Source: Deltaproteobacteria bacterium (GTDB lineage: Bacteria; Myxococcota_A; UBA9042; DTJE01). Taken from it: DNA of 5,746 nucleotides. A program made the position numbers and the translations under genes. The stretch lies in assembly GCA_016784945.1 (NCBI GenBank), contig JADHTP010000215.1, positions 1 to 5,746 on the forward strand, given 5' to 3'. Positions 4,104 to 5,746 of this stretch are shown piece by piece. Within the stretch, counting starts at the first letter, position 1, and every line of letters begins with the position of its first letter. A model generated the notes under the pieces. The model worked only from the letters and a program-made list of their open reading frames with translations. It made no database searches and was not told the DNA's origin.

Positions 4104-5701
4104 TCTGAATCGTCCACCAGTTCGATGGATTCCTCCACGATCGACCGGGCATCACTCTGGGCCCCGCTCTGCGACAAGCCGGAGGTTTCCATGGAATCAC
4201 CGATGATGGACTTGAGCTTGTTGAACTTGTCCATCATCTCGGATACTTCCGCCCGTGCGAATTCGGCGGTTTGCTCCGCCGAATGCTTTGACTCTTCGAT
4301 AGCCTCCAGTCGTTCGTTTTCCGTATCGACCTGTTTCTGAAGCTCATCCGTGGCCGCCGCGAGATCTTCGTTGATGGCCGTGAGTTCCTCGTTCGTCTTG
4401 ATCAGTTCGTCGTTGGTCTTGGTCAGTTCCTGCATCCTGGTTTCCAGGTCGACCCGCGACCCTTCCGATTCTCTGGCGGCGCTTTCGAGTTCCGCGATGC
4501 GGCCCTGGGCGGCTTTCAATTCATCCGTCCCGGCGCGCAGTTCTTCCATTTCTGTCTGGAGCTTGCCGTTGTCCTCCTCCAGAAGCTCGGCGCGTGCCGC
4601 CATTTCCCGTAGCGACGGAAGGTCTTCCACGGAGGCCTTCAGCGTCGTCACTTGCTCGCGAAGGGACTCGGCCTTCTGCTCGGCGCCGGCCAGGGCCTCT
4701 TCCGCCGACTGCCGGCGCGACTCGGCCGTGGCCAGGGATTCCTTGTATCCGGCTTCCAGTCTCCCGAACAGTATGGTTGTCTGGGCCAGTTCGGCCTTCA
4801 GGGTGGCGTCACCCTCGGCTGCGGCGGCCGCCTCTTCTTCGTAGCGGGCCAGTTTCGTCCGCAGGATGTCGACCTCGGCGCTGGCCTCCTGGCGTCCCTT
4901 CAGTTTTCCCTCTTCCAGGGCTTCCTGCACCGATTTATCATCCGTCCTGCAGGACTGGCTGTCCTTCTCGAGGAGGACCTTGAGCCCGGAATCCAGGCGC
5001 TTCTTTTCGCCGTCCAGCTGGCTCTCCAGGGCCTGGACCTTGGCGTTGAGCTCCCCCTTTTCCGTTTCGAGGCGGGCCACCATGTCCCGGAGGTTGCCCA
5101 TTTCCTCTTCCACGTAGGTCACCACGGCGGACTCGAGACCCCCTGTTACCAGGGTCCGGTCCGGCAGGTCGCCCACGTCCACTTCGGCGATTTCCGATAA
5201 GCTCGCTTCCTCGGGCGTTTCGGGCGGAGACGCCAGTGGCGGGGGCTCCTCGTCCACCATATCGGTCAGGTCTTCGGCCAGGACGTCCATCTGGGCAGAG
5301 GCCGCGAACAGTTCGTCCAGCACCTGGCCCAGGCCCCCGTCTTCCACGGGCTTGTTGATGTAGGCATCGGCCCGGGTAGGCAACATCCGGTGCTTACGGA
5401 TCACGTCGGGTTTTGCCTTGCCGGCCACCAGCACAAGAGGGATCTCAGCCAGACCATCGTCCTTCTTCATGCGGTGGCAGAGGTTGAAGGCCTTGTTCAC
5501 GTCCGTCGACAGTACGATGAGGCCGGGAACGGCTTCCCTGGCCAGGTCCAGCGCCTGATCCGGGTCATCGGTGCTGACCGGTTCGAAGCCCCTGTCGCGC
5601 AGGATGGCCTCGAGGGCCGTCAGGTCCTTTGCGACATTTTCCACCACGAAGGCGGTGACGGGACCTTCCGTGGTGTCCGGTTGTTCCTCGACTGTGGCCA
5701 T
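4100..5701 (-). CDS. FrzS-like pseudo-receiver / long coiled-coil protein (533 aa)
   Basis: Residues 15-131 have the beta-alpha pattern of a response-regulator receiver domain, ending in the expected Lys117-Pro118. The acidic pocket and phosphorylation site look degenerate: Glu21-Asn22 sits where the Asp pair belongs, and Leu-Ser-Thr-Asp (64-67) sits where the phospho-Asp strand belongs. The Lys-Lys-Asp-Asp-x-Leu-x-x-Ile-Pro-Leu-Val stretch (79-90) recalls FrzS-type pseudo-receivers of myxobacteria. An acidic, Pro-rich linker (about 139-190) follows, then a long charged coiled coil (about 195-500) with regular Leu spacing, interrupted near 245-265. The C-terminus is a polar tail ending in an acidic peptide (521-533). 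No membrane segment, signal peptide or output enzyme is present. FrzS works in pole-localised gliding control, but that role cannot be transferred. ATG 5701 is the only start codon in this frame before the window edge; its best upstream purine run (AAAAGGGG) is 17 nt away, too far for a normal ribosome site. The frame stays open to the window edge. Confidence 0.8.
   Translation of the reverse strand: MATVEEQPDTTEGPVTAFVVENVAKDLTALEAILRDRGFEPVSTDDPDQALDLAREAVPGLIVLSTDVNKAFNLCHRMKKDDGLAEIPLVLVAGKAKPDVIRKHRMLPTRADAYINKPVEDGGLGQVLDELFAASAQMDVLAEDLTDMVDEEPPPLASPPETPEEASLSEIAEVDVGDLPDRTLVTGGLESAVVTYVEEEMGNLRDMVARLETEKGELNAKVQALESQLDGEKKRLDSGLKVLLEKDSQSCRTDDKSVQEALEEGKLKGRQEASAEVDILRTKLARYEEEAAAAAEGDATLKAELAQTTILFGRLEAGYKESLATAESRRQSAEEALAGAEQKAESLREQVTTLKASVEDLPSLREMAARAELLEEDNGKLQTEMEELRAGTDELKAAQGRIAELESAARESEGSRVDLETRMQELTKTNDELIKTNEELTAINEDLAAATDELQKQVDTENERLEAIEESKHSAEQTAEFARAEVSEMMDKFNKLKSIIGDSMETSGLSQSGAQSDARSIVEESIELVDDSE
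4340..4426 (-). repeat. Tandem heptad (leucine-zipper-like) segment in the coiled coil
   Basis: Leu426, 433, 440, 447 and 454 are spaced exactly seven apart. Three of the intervening heptads carry Asn followed by two acidic residues and Leu. At DNA level the units 4383-4403 and 4404-4424 agree at 18 of 21 positions, which suggests local duplication of a 21-nt heptad unit. Confidence 0.7.
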
Positions 5702-5746
5702 ATGGAGTTTTGCAGCTACCCCTTTTGTTCGCCCAGACGATATCCT

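Noticed and set aside
2475..4340. Plus-strand open frames of 214, 248 and 286 codons across comF, rsfS and the lipoprotein gene
   Set aside because: All lie opposite genes with strong family or signal-peptide evidence and show low-complexity, Arg/Gly/His-rich composition.
4350..5200. Several plus-strand open frames (164, 182, 129 and 83 codons) opposite the coiled-coil gene
   Set aside because: They are Ser- or Gly/Phe-rich antisense translations of Glu/Leu/Ala-rich coiled-coil codons, with no domain signal.

Overview
This is a GC-rich bacterial window with tightly packed genes. Gene content points to a deltaproteobacterial-type lineage, probably Myxococcota or Bradymonadota. The clues are a FrzS-like pseudo-receiver/coiled-coil protein, a small cysteine-rich lipoprotein with CxxxxDCxxGxxC-style spacing, and helical-repeat proteins beside an AAA+ ATPase. 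The lineage is an inference; no marker in the window fixes it.

Layout. The left part (1-2340) is read rightward and looks like one operon. It holds the C-terminal end of an AAA+ ATPase (cut by the window edge), then two cytoplasmic TPR-like helical-repeat proteins of 390 and 303 aa. They are joined by a 16-nt gap and then a 4-nt GTGA overlap. The second TPR gene ends tail to tail with comF: the two stop codons share the palindrome CTAG at 2337-2340, so there is no intergenic terminator.

The right part is read leftward as two units. The first, at the right edge, is a 533-aa protein with a degenerate N-terminal receiver domain and a long coiled coil. It is coupled through an ATGA overlap to a 110-aa cysteine-rich lipoprotein. 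After a gap of about 190 bp that contains a strong sigma70-type promoter (TTGACT, 17 nt, TACAAT), the second unit is rsfS (ribosomal silencing factor) followed by comF (double zinc ribbon plus phosphoribosyltransferase-like domain). comF has no ordinary start codon at the natural junction. It starts either at an ATG inside rsfS or at a CTG that overlaps the rsfS stop.

Function. RsfS and ComF are conserved housekeeping or competence-family genes and are confidently named. The other two gene groups are less understood. The AAA+ ATPase end is of the type often found with extracellular contractile injection systems and similar loci, with two TPR partners that may be diverged relatives. The pseudo-receiver coiled-coil protein translated together with an envelope lipoprotein suggests a cell-surface or polarity function, but this is inference. 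I see no tRNA, rRNA, CRISPR array, insertion sequence or clear rho-independent terminator.
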